Below are positions 34,719 to 45,584 of a stretch of 64,000 bases of DNA, piece by piece; position 1 is the stretch's first letter, and the number at the start of each line of letters is the position of its first letter. A program made the position numbers and the translations under genes. Under the pieces are notes generated by a model that was given only the letters and a program-made list of their open reading frames with translations, did no database searches and was not told where the DNA came from. This DNA comes from Phylloscopus collybita (Eukaryota; Chordata; Aves; Passeriformes; Phylloscopidae). The stretch covers positions 1,777,001 through 1,841,000 of the forward strand of contig JAJNNQ010000075.1 in assembly GCA_027886175.1 (NCBI GenBank). The letters run 5' to 3'.

Positions 34719-36130
34719 CCCCCAACTCCAGTGCAGCCCCGCTGGAAAAAGCCCAGGAGCTTGCAAAGGCTTAGTGAAATGGGAATAAAGATCTCCAGGG
34801 ATGTTCAAACTCAGAGACTCAGCAAATCCACAGGAGTGTAGGAATGGCTTGAAATAATTGGAAGAGACTCAGAAGATGCTACTCAAAACAGCTGCATATT
34901 CCTCCCCTGAATCCACTTTCTTTTTGCCCAGTAAGCTGGTTTGCTTCAAGCTGCATGGAAAACTTGGAAGACACCATATCTTCCCTCATGTCACTAAAAT
35001 ATTGAGTCAAATAGCACAATCCTAATATTTTTACGTGTGTGATGGTGTTGAAGCCAGTTAATGGTATCAAACTCTGTGCATTTTAAAGGTTTTGGGGCAG
35101 AGACTCTTTTCTGCTTTGCCTTCCTTGAGGTTCTGAGGAGTCAGGGCATAGACAGGACAGAAATTTATAGATTATATCACTATTTTAACAATGCGTGGCT
35201 CATCTCCTGGGTTTCCCAGATATCTGTGTCTTCACAGATACATTTCACAGATATAAACCTGATAGTGATGCACTACTGGAAGAAAAATACAAATTTGCAA
35301 ACAAATGGCCTTGCAGTAGCAGTGATCCCACATTTGGACACAAGCTTTCCTTTTGGTCAAATGTGCTCATATGGACATACCAGCTCTGCACAGCTGGTTG
35401 GTGGGAGATGGTGATGCACCTTCCCCATTTTCCAGAGTGGATGTCTCTCCACTGACACAGATTTAGACAAATCCATGAAGAAAAAGTTCACCAGAGCATA
35501 TTTAAAATGGTGTTTGGATGTGAATTCCAGCACAGAAAGGAGAAATGTTCTAGGATTTGCTTGCATGGGACTGACATTTAAAAGGAAAGGCTGATCACTA
35601 ACCCAGATGACAACCCAAATCAGCCTGAGCTCATCAAATATTCTAAGCACACTAGGCCACAAAAATAGTTTGGGTTTGGGTTAGGCTTTTTAGCAATTTC
35701 CAAAGGAATTTGTAACAATAGATTTTATCCCAATTTTCAGTGTTTATCTTCATCAGAATAACACGTACCTGTGAAGAGCAATCTTTCTTGTTGAGTCAGA
35801 CACTTTTGGGCTAAATATAACTGTGAAACACATGGAGAGCATTGGGTGCCCATTGGAAATGTCTCTAGTGCAGAAAAAACCAACAAGGAAAATGCCAAAG
35901 TAGATCGTGACAAGCTGGTTTTAGATACAGACCCTGGCTGGGGCACAGCCTGTCCCAGGCTGTGAGAGCCATCAATGCTCAGGATAGGGATAAATGCTTG
36001 GGAGAGTCCTTGTAAAAACATGCCTCTTTGCCAAAAATGTGGACAAGGTGACAAGTGCACAATTAGCTGATGTAAAAAGGACTAGGACTTGTACTAGTTT
36101 GTCTTTGGGGTCTAACCATCTCTGCTTGTT
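34719..36130. other. Unique non-coding stretch
   Basis: Nothing recognised on either strand. Confidence 0.45.
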
Positions 36131-36526
36131 CAAATAAAAGAAAAAATAAAGAAAAACAGAAAAACAAAAGGAAAAAGAGAAAAGGAGAAAAGAAAAAAAA
36201 AGAAAAAAGAAAAAAGGAAAAAAGAAAAAAGGAAAAAAGAAAAGAGAAAATGGAAAAGAGAAAAAAGAAAAAGAAGAAAAGAAGAAAAAAAGAAAAGAAG
36301 AAAAGAAGAAAAGAAGAAAAAAGAAAAAAGAAAGAAAAAGAAAAAATAAGAAAGGAAAAAGAAAGAAAAAGAAAGAAATAGAAAAAAGACAAAAGACAAA
36401 AGAAAAAAAGGAAAAAGAGAAAAGAAAAAAAGGGAAAAAGGAAAAAAGAAAAGAAGAAGAAAACAGGAAAAAAGAAAAAAAAGAAAGGAAAAAGGAAAAA
36501 AGAAAAAAAGGAAAAAAGAAAAAAGA
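36131..36526. repeat. 396-bp A/G-only tract
   Basis: Nearly pure purine strand made of irregular GAAAA, GGAAAAA, AAGAAG units with only a handful of C and T. Polypurine tracts of this size can form triplex (H-) DNA. No LINE or LTR polypurine-tract context is visible. The apparent 130-200-residue Phe/Ser-rich frames on the minus strand are composition artefacts. Confidence 0.95.
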
Positions 36527-36937
36527 CACATAGACTAAGCTAATTTCATTCCCTGCCCACAGGGAAGGAGGAAAAAGTGATTGTTCCATCCCTTAGCTCC
36601 CTAGTTATCTTCACTTGGGGGAGATGCTGGGATGGAGCCTGTTTTTCACTTAAGATGCTGTTTGTCAGGCAGGGCAGCGCAGACAAATGAAGCTGCAGAA
36701 GGTGCTGCCTCTCCCCTGTGGGCACCATTCCAGAGGGAGCGTGTTCAGCCTGACAAAGCACCCTGCTCCAAATCCAACCCCAGACTCCAGCCCTAGGCCA
36801 GTTTGATGTATTTCCAGCAGAGATTTCAACAAACTCAGTAGTGAATAGTCCTCTTCCCAAAAGGCAGAGTGGAATTTCTAAATGTGCGTTTGTGGCATTT
36901 TCTGAATGTGCATTTGCTGCCCAGAAAGCCCATCCAA
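36527..36937. other. Unique stretch between purine tract and CR1
   Basis: No family recognised. Confidence 0.45.
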
Positions 36938-37512
36938 AGCAAGGTGGGCAGCAGGTGAAGGGGGGATTCTGCCCCTCTGCTCTGCTCAGGTGAGACCCCA
37001 CCTGCAGAGCTGCCTCCAGCTCTGGGTTCCCAGCACAGGAAGGACCTGGAGCTGTTGTAGGAGTCCAGAGGAGGCACCAAGGTGGTCAGAGGGATGGAGC
37101 AGCTCTGCTATGAGGGAAGGCTGAGAGAACTGAGATTGTTCAGCCCGGAGAAGAGGAGATTCTGGGATGGCCTAATTGTGGCCTTCCAGTACCTGAAGGG
37201 TGCCAACAAGAAACATTGAGAGAGACCATTTAAGAGAGCCTGGAGTGGCAGGAGAAGGGGGAACAGCTTCAAACTGAAAGAGAGTAGGTTTAGATGGGAG
37301 ATTAGGAAGAGGTTCTTCCCTTTGAGGATGGTGAGTCCCTGGTACAGGTTGCCCACAGAAGCTGTGGCTGCTCCATCCCTGGAAACGTCCAAGGCCAGGT
37401 TGGATGTGGCTTGTGGAATAGTGGAAGGTGTCCCTGTCCATAGTAGGTGGGGGGTGGAACTCAATGATCTTCAAGGTTTCTTCCACCCCAGGCCATTCTA
37501 TAGTTCTGTTCT
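36938..37512 (+). mobile_element. CR1 LINE 3' fragment
   Basis: About 575 bp of CR1: the end of ORF2 near 36970-37030 (VRPHLQSCLQLW in frame), 'gagattgttcagcccggaga', 'ggccttccagtacctgaagg', 'gttgcccacagaagctgtgg', 'gaactcaatgatcttcaagg', ending 'ccattctatagttctg'. 5'-truncated. It faces the minus-strand CR1 at 37565-37658. Confidence 0.95.
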
Positions 37513-37564
37513 CTGATTCCAAAAGTCATGTCCTCGTGCTCATGAAGGATGTCTGCCTCACATT

Positions 37565-37658
37565 GTGCTCCTTCCACGAGACCAGGCTGTTCAGATCCCA
37601 TCCAGCTTGGTCTTGAACGCTTTCAGGGATGGGGCAGGCACAGCTTCTCTGGACAAAC
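37565..37658 (-). mobile_element. CR1 fragment truncated by microsatellite
   Basis: 'accaggctgttcagatccca' then 'tccagcttggtcttgaacgc', 'tttcagggatggggcaggca' and 'cagcttctctgga' is reverse-complement CR1 3' UTR. It stops where the TTC-type repeat begins. In intact copies the next block contains 'gaatttcttcctaat', the likely seed of the repeat. Confidence 0.85.
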
Positions 37659-37882
37659 TTCTTCCTCTTCTTCCTCTTCCTCTTCTTCTTCTCTCTTCTT
37701 CTTCTTCCTCTTCTTCTTCTTCTTCTTCTCCTTCTTCTCCTTCTTCTCCTTCTTCTCCTTCTTCTCCTTCTTCTCCTTCTTCACCTTCTTCTTCTTCTTC
37801 TTCTTCGTCTTCGTCTTCGTCTTCGTCATCTTCATCTTCATCTTCATCTTCATCTTCATCTTCATCTTCATCTTCATCTTCC
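37659..37882. repeat. Compound TTC-type hexanucleotide microsatellite
   Basis: About 220 bp pass through ordered blocks: CTTCTTCCT-type, (TTC)n, (TTCTCC)n, (TTC)n, (TTCGTC)n, (TTCATC)n. Each block is a one-base variant of TTCTTC. Most of it is pure pyrimidine. Frames through it give poly-Ser or poly-Phe/Leu and are not genes. Confidence 0.96.
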
Positions 37883-38690
37883 TACTCTAGAGTTATTTCT
37901 GTCTATTACTTATTCTCATTTATATTAAAATGTTATCTGGAGATCTAGAGCAATTTCTGGACCCCTCGAGGCACTGATCATGATACACTATTTCCTAAAC
38001 TGAGATGTGGGAATAATAGGTTTTCCATTTTTGCTGCCAATTCCTCAAGGTAAGCAAATAAATGAATAAGTTGGAGGCAGATCTTAAATGGAGCTAAGAA
38101 AAATAAAAGAAAATCACCTGACTGAAAATGGAAAACAAACAAACAGACAAACAAGCCTGGCACTTCCGAGTTTAACTGAATGTTGTCTTCCACCCACAGT
38201 GAATTTCTTCATGTTGTTTTCAAGCTTTATAATGTGTTTCCTCAGCAAGGCAGAAAATAAATCTAAATGGAATATTGTTTCAAATTAAAAGAAATAAAAA
38301 TAAAAAAGAAGCATATTTTTTTTTAGAAGAAGAAGAAGAATATGAAATATCTCAGTTTTGTTTGTTTTTCTGAAGATTAAAAAAATAATCAACAGCTCCA
38401 TCAAAAATTCACATGGAGTTTTTATCAGTTCGGAATCTACCTTTTCCACCAAAATTCTTTCAGCTGGAAAATTTTAAACTGCCTTACAGCAAGTCACAAA
38501 AGAAGCAAATCTGTGTCTGGGGAGCTGGAAGTGCAAACCTGTACTTCAGAATAGCAGTCCCTTTACCCTAGTCATGATTCCAAGTTTTAAGTCACTGGCA
38601 TGGAATAAAGGAATCACTTGCTCTGAAATCTTCTAAAATCAGTGAAAAGTAACTTGCAGTGAACTGTAAAATTCACCCATTCATAAATTC
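37883..38690. other. Unique AT-rich stretch
   Basis: Contains a short GAA run (about 38321-38340) and no recognised gene or transposon. Confidence 0.45.
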
Positions 38691-39020
38691 AGGGTTATTT
38701 AAAAAATACTGAACATTTCTGCAATTGTCAGACGCACTGCAACTTCAGGGGCGTGCCTTACTCCAGCGTGTATCCATGAATCCCGCAGTGTTCTTTAATA
38801 ATTTATATTAATAATTAAGTATTCAAGAACCTCCTGATAGACGAATCGCTGTCTGAAGTAGGAAATTAATCTTGTCAGAACTCTACTGATAAACTTCCTG
38901 TGAAATGATATTGATACTCCCTTCTCCCAGACATCTGTTCCGTGAGGGGCACTGGAGGATCGGGAACTTTCATGTCAACCCACCAAGCGGTAACACATGA
39001 CAGGGAGAGGAAGCTTTGAT
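38690..39020. promoter_or_regulatory. Candidate conserved non-coding element
   Basis: Repeat-free stretch mixing AT-rich cores ('ttaataatttatattaataa', 'gaaattaatcttgtcag') with preserved CpG ('ggggcgtgcc', 'tagacgaatcgctgtctg', 'ggatcgggaac', 'caagcggtaac'). CpG is normally lost outside islands, so retention in AT-rich DNA suggests constraint. The function is unknown. Confidence 0.38.
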
Positions 39021-39148
39021 TTTTCTTATGTATAAAGAAGTGCAGATACAAAGTTTTGAACAAGTTGTCAACCCTGGAATTCTTTGCTGAACTTTGGGTA
39101 TCTGAAAATCTCCTGAAAGCTGCTCAGCAGGAACCCTCGTAGATCAGT

Positions 39149-39512
39149 GGGAAGAATCATGGAATGGTTTGGGTTGGAAGGGACCTTAAGCATTGTTGAG
39201 TTCCAACAATTTCCACCATCCCAGGCTGCTCCAAGCCCCATCCAATCTGGCCTTGAACACTTCCAGGCGTGGGACATCCACAGCTTTTCTGGGCAACCTG
39301 TACCAGGGGCTCACCACCCTCTGAATAAAGGATTTTTTTCCTAATATATGATCTAAAACTCTCCTCTTTTAGTTTAAAACCTCTCTCCATTGTCCTATCA
39401 CTATCTGCCTGTGTAAAATATCACTCTCCCTCTTTTTTATAAGCCCATGTTAAATACTGAAAGGTCACAAGGAGTTGTCCCCAGATGCTTCTCTTCTCCA
39501 AGCTGAGAAGGG
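39149..39512 (-). mobile_element. CR1 LINE 3' fragment
   Basis: Begins 'aatcatggaatggtttgggt', continues 'caagccccatccaatctggc', 'cagcttttctgggcaacctg', the 3' UTR end 'cctaatatatgatctaaaac', then 'ttctcttctccaagctgaga'. About 360 bp, well preserved. Confidence 0.94.
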
Positions 39513-41012
39513 ATGAAGAGGTTAACCTCTCCTGAAGTGTGATTTTTCCACCCACCCCGATGGTCTGGCTTGAATGACCATCAAGAAGAGCTGACCTCTG
39601 TGCTGATCTCAAACCAGCCCCTGCCTGTAGCCAGCATCATGCCAGGTAGGTGACATGGATCCTGTCCCTCCCCCCTCTTATACCATGTCTCTTATTTCTT
39701 CACTGTTCTCCTTTGGGTTAATTTCTTCCTGAATGTGCCAAGATGCCTGAAAACACAGCAACTCTTGCAGTGAGTGTGTTCCTACCTGTGTGACTTGATT
39801 AAAACAAAGGTATGTTCCTGTTACAAGTGCAAAATCCACCCATTTTCTACTGAGTGAAGCACAGGAGAGCAGTGCTAAGGGCTGCCCTGATTGCCCAAGA
39901 ATTTTGCAAAGTGAGCCAGCAGAATTGGTCAAAGGGGCAACTGGGGACATTGTCCATAGCACAGGAGGGCCAGGAGCACCTGAAAACCTGAAAGGTTGAC
40001 CTGTAGGAAGTATTTGGGGAGGGAAGCAAAAATTCCAGCTGAGTATAAAACTGTGGAGAGAGAAGAGCTGTAAGGTGGATCAGTTGAGGGTTTCACCAGT
40101 GGGCATTAGGATCAGGGGCCAGTCTGTGAGAGGACATGAAGGATGTGAGATAATCTGGTATCCTGAAGGGCCTTCACCCTTGGAACACTGGCAGAGCTTG
40201 TCAAGGAGGCAAGAAAAGAGGAACAGTTCACATTAATGTCCTACAAAATAATGCCTCCAATACCTGGCTGACCTTGTGTCCTCCTGAGGGGTGTTACCTT
40301 CCTTCCCCCTCCTCTGTTTGCTGTATGGTCTTAACAAATAGACCACAAGTGTGGATTCCCACTCTGATTTTCCTGCTGGACCTTTCCAGCTTCAGCTGAG
40401 CCTAGGAAAGCAGGTTGGGTGGACATGGCCTAATAAAAGGTGACCAAGACTCAAGGCAAGATCTCAGGTTACTTTATGTTTTGACTGTAGAAACCAGCTT
40501 TCCATCACATATCAAGTCCTCTGTGTTTGAGGTGCTGTATAAATATTTAATTTCAAAATCTGGGCACAAACGAAAAAAATTATCTGGTCTTCTCTCGAGA
40601 TGCAGTAGGGAACCAGCTCAAATTGTAAGAGCAGCAGACACTACAGCCCTCATCTGCTTATCCATGCATTTCTCACAAAACAATTTAAAATCTTTCATAG
40701 TCTCAGGCATTTTCAGGAGTCCAAGAAAAAAAGGACAAAAAAAAGAGGATGGTGTTAACTGCAGATCATTACAGCAATTATTGCTGCCCCGAATTCTTAC
40801 TGCTGAGAGTTCAAATTTCTCCAAACAATAAATAAGCCCCAAAATATCCCTGGTGTTAGCAAGTGACAGGCTCAGGGAAGAGGACCAACCTCTTCCAAGC
40901 ACTAATTGAAACTCAACAAGTTTCTGCTGCTATCACAGCAGCTCCCTCATTGATTTACCAACGGGAACACTTGTTCCCTGAGCAAGGCTCCTGTATAGAT
41001 AATAAGGCTGCT
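39513..41012. other. Unique non-coding stretch
   Basis: No transposon, exon or RNA gene recognised. Confidence 0.45.
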
Positions 41013-41118
41013 TAAAAAAAAAAAGAAAAAAAAAGAAAAAAAAACAAAAAAAAAAAACAAAAAAAAAAAAACAAAAAAAAAAAAAAAAAAAACAAAAAAA
41101 AAAAACAAAAAATAATAA
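41013..41118. repeat. A-rich tract (~105 bp)
   Basis: Poly(A) with single C or G interruptions at 9-20 base intervals, ending AATAATAATT. Simple repeat directly before the candidate element at 41165. Confidence 0.94.
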
Positions 41119-41159
41119 TTGCATCTCCGAGCCCTCCTTTTCTTTCCCATTCCAAATCC

Positions 41160-41335
41160 AATTGCAGATCTCTCTGATAGCTAATAATTTAACGGTCATT
41201 TATGTACAGTTTAGGGTCCATTGTTAGCGAATAAGCCGATTAGATTAGCTCGGGTCCTGCATTCATGTAAAACAAATACATATCAAAGCAATTAAATACA
41301 CTGTTTAATCGTTCCCCAGCCATGAGGAAGACAGT
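41160..41335. promoter_or_regulatory. Candidate conserved non-coding element (best in window)
   Basis: Within 160 bp: 'gctaataatttaacggtcat', 'ttagcgaataagccgattag' followed by 'attagctcggg', 'tatcaaagcaattaaataca' and 'gtttaatcgttcc'. That gives several TAAT/GATTA homeodomain cores, one TCF/LEF core (ATCAAAG, 41282-41288), a caudal-type TTTATG, and five CpG in AT-rich DNA. No repeat sequence. This is the signature of deeply conserved developmental enhancers. No target gene can be named. Confidence 0.45.
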
Positions 41336-42127
41336 TGCCTGAAGGTCCCAGCATTTTTCCTGCCTCCCATTCCCAGCTCCTGATGTCGACGAAGCGAGAG
41401 CTGCTCGCTCTGTGGGTTTGGAAGTGCTTGTTTAGCACAGCGAGGCACAGGAATTACTGACCTCAGTATGTCGCAGGAGGGGAGGCTGAAGCCCTGAGGG
41501 AGAAGAGGCTTCTGCAAGATGATGGTGAAGGCGTCAGCAAGACTGGGAGCATTTTTATTTTTCCCTCGTTGCCCACATGAGCTTGTGCCCCACAAGGATT
41601 GGTTTTCCCTCGCAGCCCTCTCCCACACAGATGATTTAGTGCTGCTTAGGACTGCTGAGGCCTGGCATGTTTGTACACTGACAGGCAGAGGAGGGGAGGC
41701 CACAAAAGAGTTGAATTTTTAATCAGCAGTTGCTACTCTGAGAAATGAGGGGGTGATCTCATCCGCCCTCTGGAAGAGGCCCTGGAGGGAGATGAGTCCT
41801 GCAGAGGGTGCCTGTTTCTTCTTGCTGACACAGGGGATCCAGATAAACTCAGGTTCTTCCATCCAGGGCTACTCAAAGTCCAGGGAGACCACCAATCTCC
41901 ACCTGAGCAAACCAAGGGCCCTCTCTTAGTCCTCTTGTCCTAAGGTCAGAAGACAGCTCTGCCTTACTTGGCACTGATTATTTACGAAATTTCCTCCATT
42001 ATTTAAGAATATTCCATGTAGCCACCCTTGGTTTAATGCTTCCCCTGCTGCACCCTGAGAATCTATTTCCCTCCTCGTTACATGACCAGAGGAATTGATC
42101 CATTATAACATCCCTTTATGATGGAAA
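41336..42127. other. Unique non-coding stretch
   Basis: No recognised gene or transposon. Confidence 0.42.
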
Positions 42128-42320
42128 AATAGACTGGTTTGGGTTGGAAGTGACCTTAAAGACCATCCAGTTCCAACCCCCTGCCATGGACACCTTCCAC
42201 TATCCCAGGTTGCTCCAAGCTCCATCCAGCTTGGCCTGGAATATTTCCAGGGGCTGAGGCTGCCACAGCTCCGCTGGGAAACCTGTGCCAGGGCTTCAAG
42301 AGTGGGAAATTACCCTGACT
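42128..42320 (-). mobile_element. CR1 LINE 3' fragment
   Basis: 'agactggtttgggttggaag', 'accatccagttccaaccccc', 'tgctccaagctccatccagc', 'aaacctgtgccagggcttca'. The terminal 'catagaatca' repeat is eroded. Confidence 0.93.
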
Positions 42321-42764
42321 GTCTGATCTCCTAATTGTAAGTCCACCTGACCTGAAAGTATTTTACTCAAATGTTTTTTATCTTTTTTTTTATAGTTCTG
42401 GTATCAACAGTCTTCAGCTCATTCTGGTCTCTCTATCACCCATGCCTGGACTGATCCCAGAGCTTCCCTGGAGGTAGAAATTTTGAAGAGTTGTTTTGGA
42501 ACATAGCAATGAAAAGGCTTTCCCAAAGCATTGCAGAAGTCCAGCTCCAGGTATCTCTTCGTGTTTATCACTAGAAACTCTTTCTTGGCTGTCTGCAAAT
42601 GGTATTAGACATTTCTGCAGTCTAGGGAAGGGAAGATTGAGAAAACAGATGGGGAGAGTTTCAGTCTTCCTAGAGGGAGGCATCCCTGCAGGGTGTGGGA
42701 GAAGCCTTGGTTTATATCAGAGCAAGATCAACATATTCAGCAAAGAGCAATTCATACTGAGAAC
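42321..42764. other. Unique stretch between CR1 copies
   Basis: No recognised content apart from a T run near 42385. Confidence 0.42.
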
Positions 42765-43041
42765 AGCTCACAGGGGATAGGATGAGAGGGAACAGCCTTG
42801 AGATGCACCAGGGGAGGTTTAGATTGGACATTAGGGAAAATTTCTTCACCCAAAGGGTTGTCAGGCTACTCAAGGAAGTCATGGAGTCCCCATCCCTGGA
42901 GGGATTTAAAAGATGTGTAGATGTTGCACTTTGGGGATGTGGTTTAGTGGTGGCCTTGGCAGTGCTGGGGGAAGGGTTGGACTCGATGATCCCTTGATGA
43001 TCCCAGAGGTCTTTAAAACCCAAATGATTCCATGATTCTCC
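42765..43041 (+). mobile_element. CR1 LINE 3' fragment with small duplication
   Basis: 'ggggataggatgagagggaa', 'ggaggtttagattggacatt', 'ccaaagggttgtcaggctac', 'gggttggactcgatgatccc', terminal 'ccatgattct'. The words 'gatgatccc' occur twice at 42984-43003, a short slippage duplication inside the terminal block. Confidence 0.95.
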
Positions 43042-44095
43042 ACCATCCAACTGCTGTGGTTGCTCCAACTAGCTGCTCTTCTGCACAGGTCAGGGAGATG
43101 ACATCTCCTCCTTTATTGAGAAGACCTGATTTTTGGGGAGCATCAGTGGTCAGAGTGTGCACCAAATGTATTGCACAGATCTGGGGTCTCAAAATTCAGG
43201 TGATGGTGTAATTTTAGTGTAAGATTCACCTGACCTGTGGTTTTTCCCCGAGTATCTCATCCCAGTGAGCAGAGGAAGGCTGAAACTTCCAGAGAATGAT
43301 TCATTTGACTTTCTTGTCAAATAAGTCTTTATGCTCAGGTGGTTCAGTGATGGGACAACTGGCCTGTACTCTGTCACAGAGCAGAAAGTGGTGCTCTCCA
43401 AGAAGGAAGATCTCAAATCCCTGGATATTTAACTGGTACCATTTAAAGAACAAGGTCAGACAAACCAAACCTTTAGAGAAATAACAAAATTATATGTTTT
43501 TCCTTAATTTACCAATGAAGGACATTGGAACATGCTTCACAGGTGGTCTTCTGTTCAGTCCAACAAAGTGGGTTTTTTCAGTCCCTGTTTATGTTCATTT
43601 GCAGTTGAAAATTCTTCAGCCAGATCCTCTCAGACAAATCTCTGTTCTTCAGCTCTATTTCCTCCCAGCTGAAGCTGGTTTTTTACTGATGGCATCTGCC
43701 CAGCTTCACTCACGATGTTAAACCCAGAGGAGCCAAATCAAACCACCTTTCCCAGCAAAATCCAGGCAACGAGCAGCTTTTTTGCAAGCCTTGCAGATCA
43801 AGTCCAAGCGACTGATTTTGGAACAGCATTGTGTCAAGCACTGTCCTATTTGTACGAGGCTTTTAAGGAGCTGTCAGCTTTCTTCTTTCTCTTTTACACT
43901 GTCTTTCCAACACTGTCACTTCAGCTGAGCCTGGCAGCGTGGAAATGCCAGGTAGCAGCAGTGGCAATTGTGTCACTGCAAGCACAAAGCTGGTGGTGCT
44001 CTCATTGCTGCACCAGGGATGAGGAGCTGGCTCTGACACCCACAGGAAATGTCAGCTTGGGAGAAATGCTGAAAGGAATTTAAAAATTATGCCAT
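43042..44095. other. Unique non-coding stretch
   Basis: A 122-codon plus-strand frame at 43715-44083 has no recognisable domain and runs up to the next CR1; it is most likely chance. Confidence 0.42.
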
Positions 44096-44482
44096 GAGGG
44101 CAGTCAGAGAGAGTTGGGGTTGCTCAGCCTGGAGAAGAGAAGACTCTGGGCAGATCTTAGAGCCACTTCTAGTGGCAAAAGGGTTTCCAAGGGAGCTGGA
44201 GAGGGACAAGGCCGTGGAGTGACAGGACACAGGGAAAGGCTTCCCTCTGCCAGAGGGCAGAGATACATGGAATAGTGGAGTAAGTTCTTTACTCAGAGGA
44301 CGGCACAGGTTGTCCAGAGAAGCTGTGGCTGCCCTTTCTTCAGAAGTGCTCACGGCCAGGTTGGACAAGGCTGGGAGCAAGTTGGGATAGTGGGTGGTGT
44401 CCCTGCCCATGGCAGGGGGTTTGGAAGGAAGGGATGTTCAAGGTCTCTCCCAAGCCAGAGCATTCTGTGATTCTGTAATGCC
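44096..44482 (+). mobile_element. CR1 LINE 3' fragment, upstream member of tandem
   Basis: 'gttgctcagcctggagaaga', 'cacaggttgtccagagaagc', 'cacggccaggttggacaagg', 'cctgcccatggcagggggtt', terminal 'cattctgtgattctgtaatg'. Same strand as the next copy, which starts within about 20 bp. Confidence 0.95.
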
Positions 44483-44502
44483 CTGAATCTGTGCCCCCTA
44501 CC

Positions 44503-45015
44503 CAGCATTGAGAAGCCACACCTGGAGTCTGTGTCCTATTCCAGGCTTCCCAGTAAAAGAGAGACAAGAACACTGAAGAGAGTCCATCAAAGGCATGAGG
44601 ATGATGGAGGGACTGGAGCATCTCTCTCATGAGAAAAGGGAGATTGTTGAGCCTGGAGAAGAGCAGACTTGGGAGGATTTTATTAATGTCTATAAGTACT
44701 TGAAGGGAGAGTGAGAAGAGGCACTTGTGAGTGATACCTGAAAAGGGGGACATAAACTGAAACACAAGAATTTCCTTCTAAACAGAGGGAAATGCTTTTT
44801 TTGTGTGTGTGTGTTAGTTAAGGGTGACTGAGAACTGGCATAAGTTGCCCTGAGAGTTTGTGAAGTTTCTGTTTTTGGAGATATTAAAAAGATATCTGAC
44901 ATCATCCTGGGCTATTGGCTGTAGGTGACCATGCTCCAGCAGGTGGCTTGGACCAGACGACCTTCATAGGTCACCTCCAACCTCAGCCATTCTGTGATTC
45001 CGTGATTCCATGTGT
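44503..45015 (+). mobile_element. CR1 LINE 3' fragment, downstream member of tandem
   Basis: 'ccacacctggagtctgtgtc', 'gggactggagcatctctctc', 'gattgttgagcctggagaag', 'ttgccctgagagtttgtga', 'cagacgaccttcataggtca', 'cctccaacctcagccattct' and a doubled 'gtgattcc' end. The terminal block differs clearly from the copy just upstream, so this is another subfamily. A short GT run lies at 44801-44815. Confidence 0.92.
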
Positions 45016-45584
45016 CACTGGTTCCCTAAAGTGAACGAGTTCAGTGTCTCCTGTGCTACCCATGGCAAGACAACATAACTTAGCATAACTCAGCCCCTTC
45101 TCAAAGTAAGAGAGAGCTCAGAAATGCAATACATTTATTGCTGAGAAGGCTGAATCCTCCTTCCCCATCCCACCTACTTTTTTCTCTGTCTTCACCCTTT
45201 CTATCCCCCCTCACTCTGTGAATTCTGTGAATTCTTACAGGTGTAGATCAGAGGCAGGGCCACAGCTCAGTCCCATTCCCCAGAGCCATCTCGGTGTGCT
45301 CAGCACTGGGAGTGTCACCCCTGGGTTTTTCTCACACGGCAAATCCTGTAACAAGTCAAAATACAGGTCAGCTAAGAACACTGTGAAACCTGGCAAGCAC
45401 TTTATTAACTGTTACTCTCTGGCTTCAGGATGACTTGGGGGATTCAGAAAGTGGGTTAAGGAGTTTTCCCATCAAGGTCAGTGGCAGGAATCTGGTGCAA
45501 AGTGGTAATAACCACAAGGCGTTTTCAGGCCAACAGGAAGTCAGTAAGTTTGGGCTTCAGCTCCTGCTGTGGGAGTAGGAACAT
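45016..45584. other. Unique non-coding stretch
   Basis: Nothing recognised. Confidence 0.42.

Noticed and set aside
35972..36589. Long Phe/Ser-rich minus-strand frames
   Set aside because: Translation of the A/G-only tract; no stop codons are possible in most frames of such sequence.
37549..37948. Poly-Ser and poly-Leu frames
   Set aside because: Translation of the TTC-type microsatellite.
43715..44083. 122-codon plus-strand frame before a CR1
   Set aside because: No domain; random composition.
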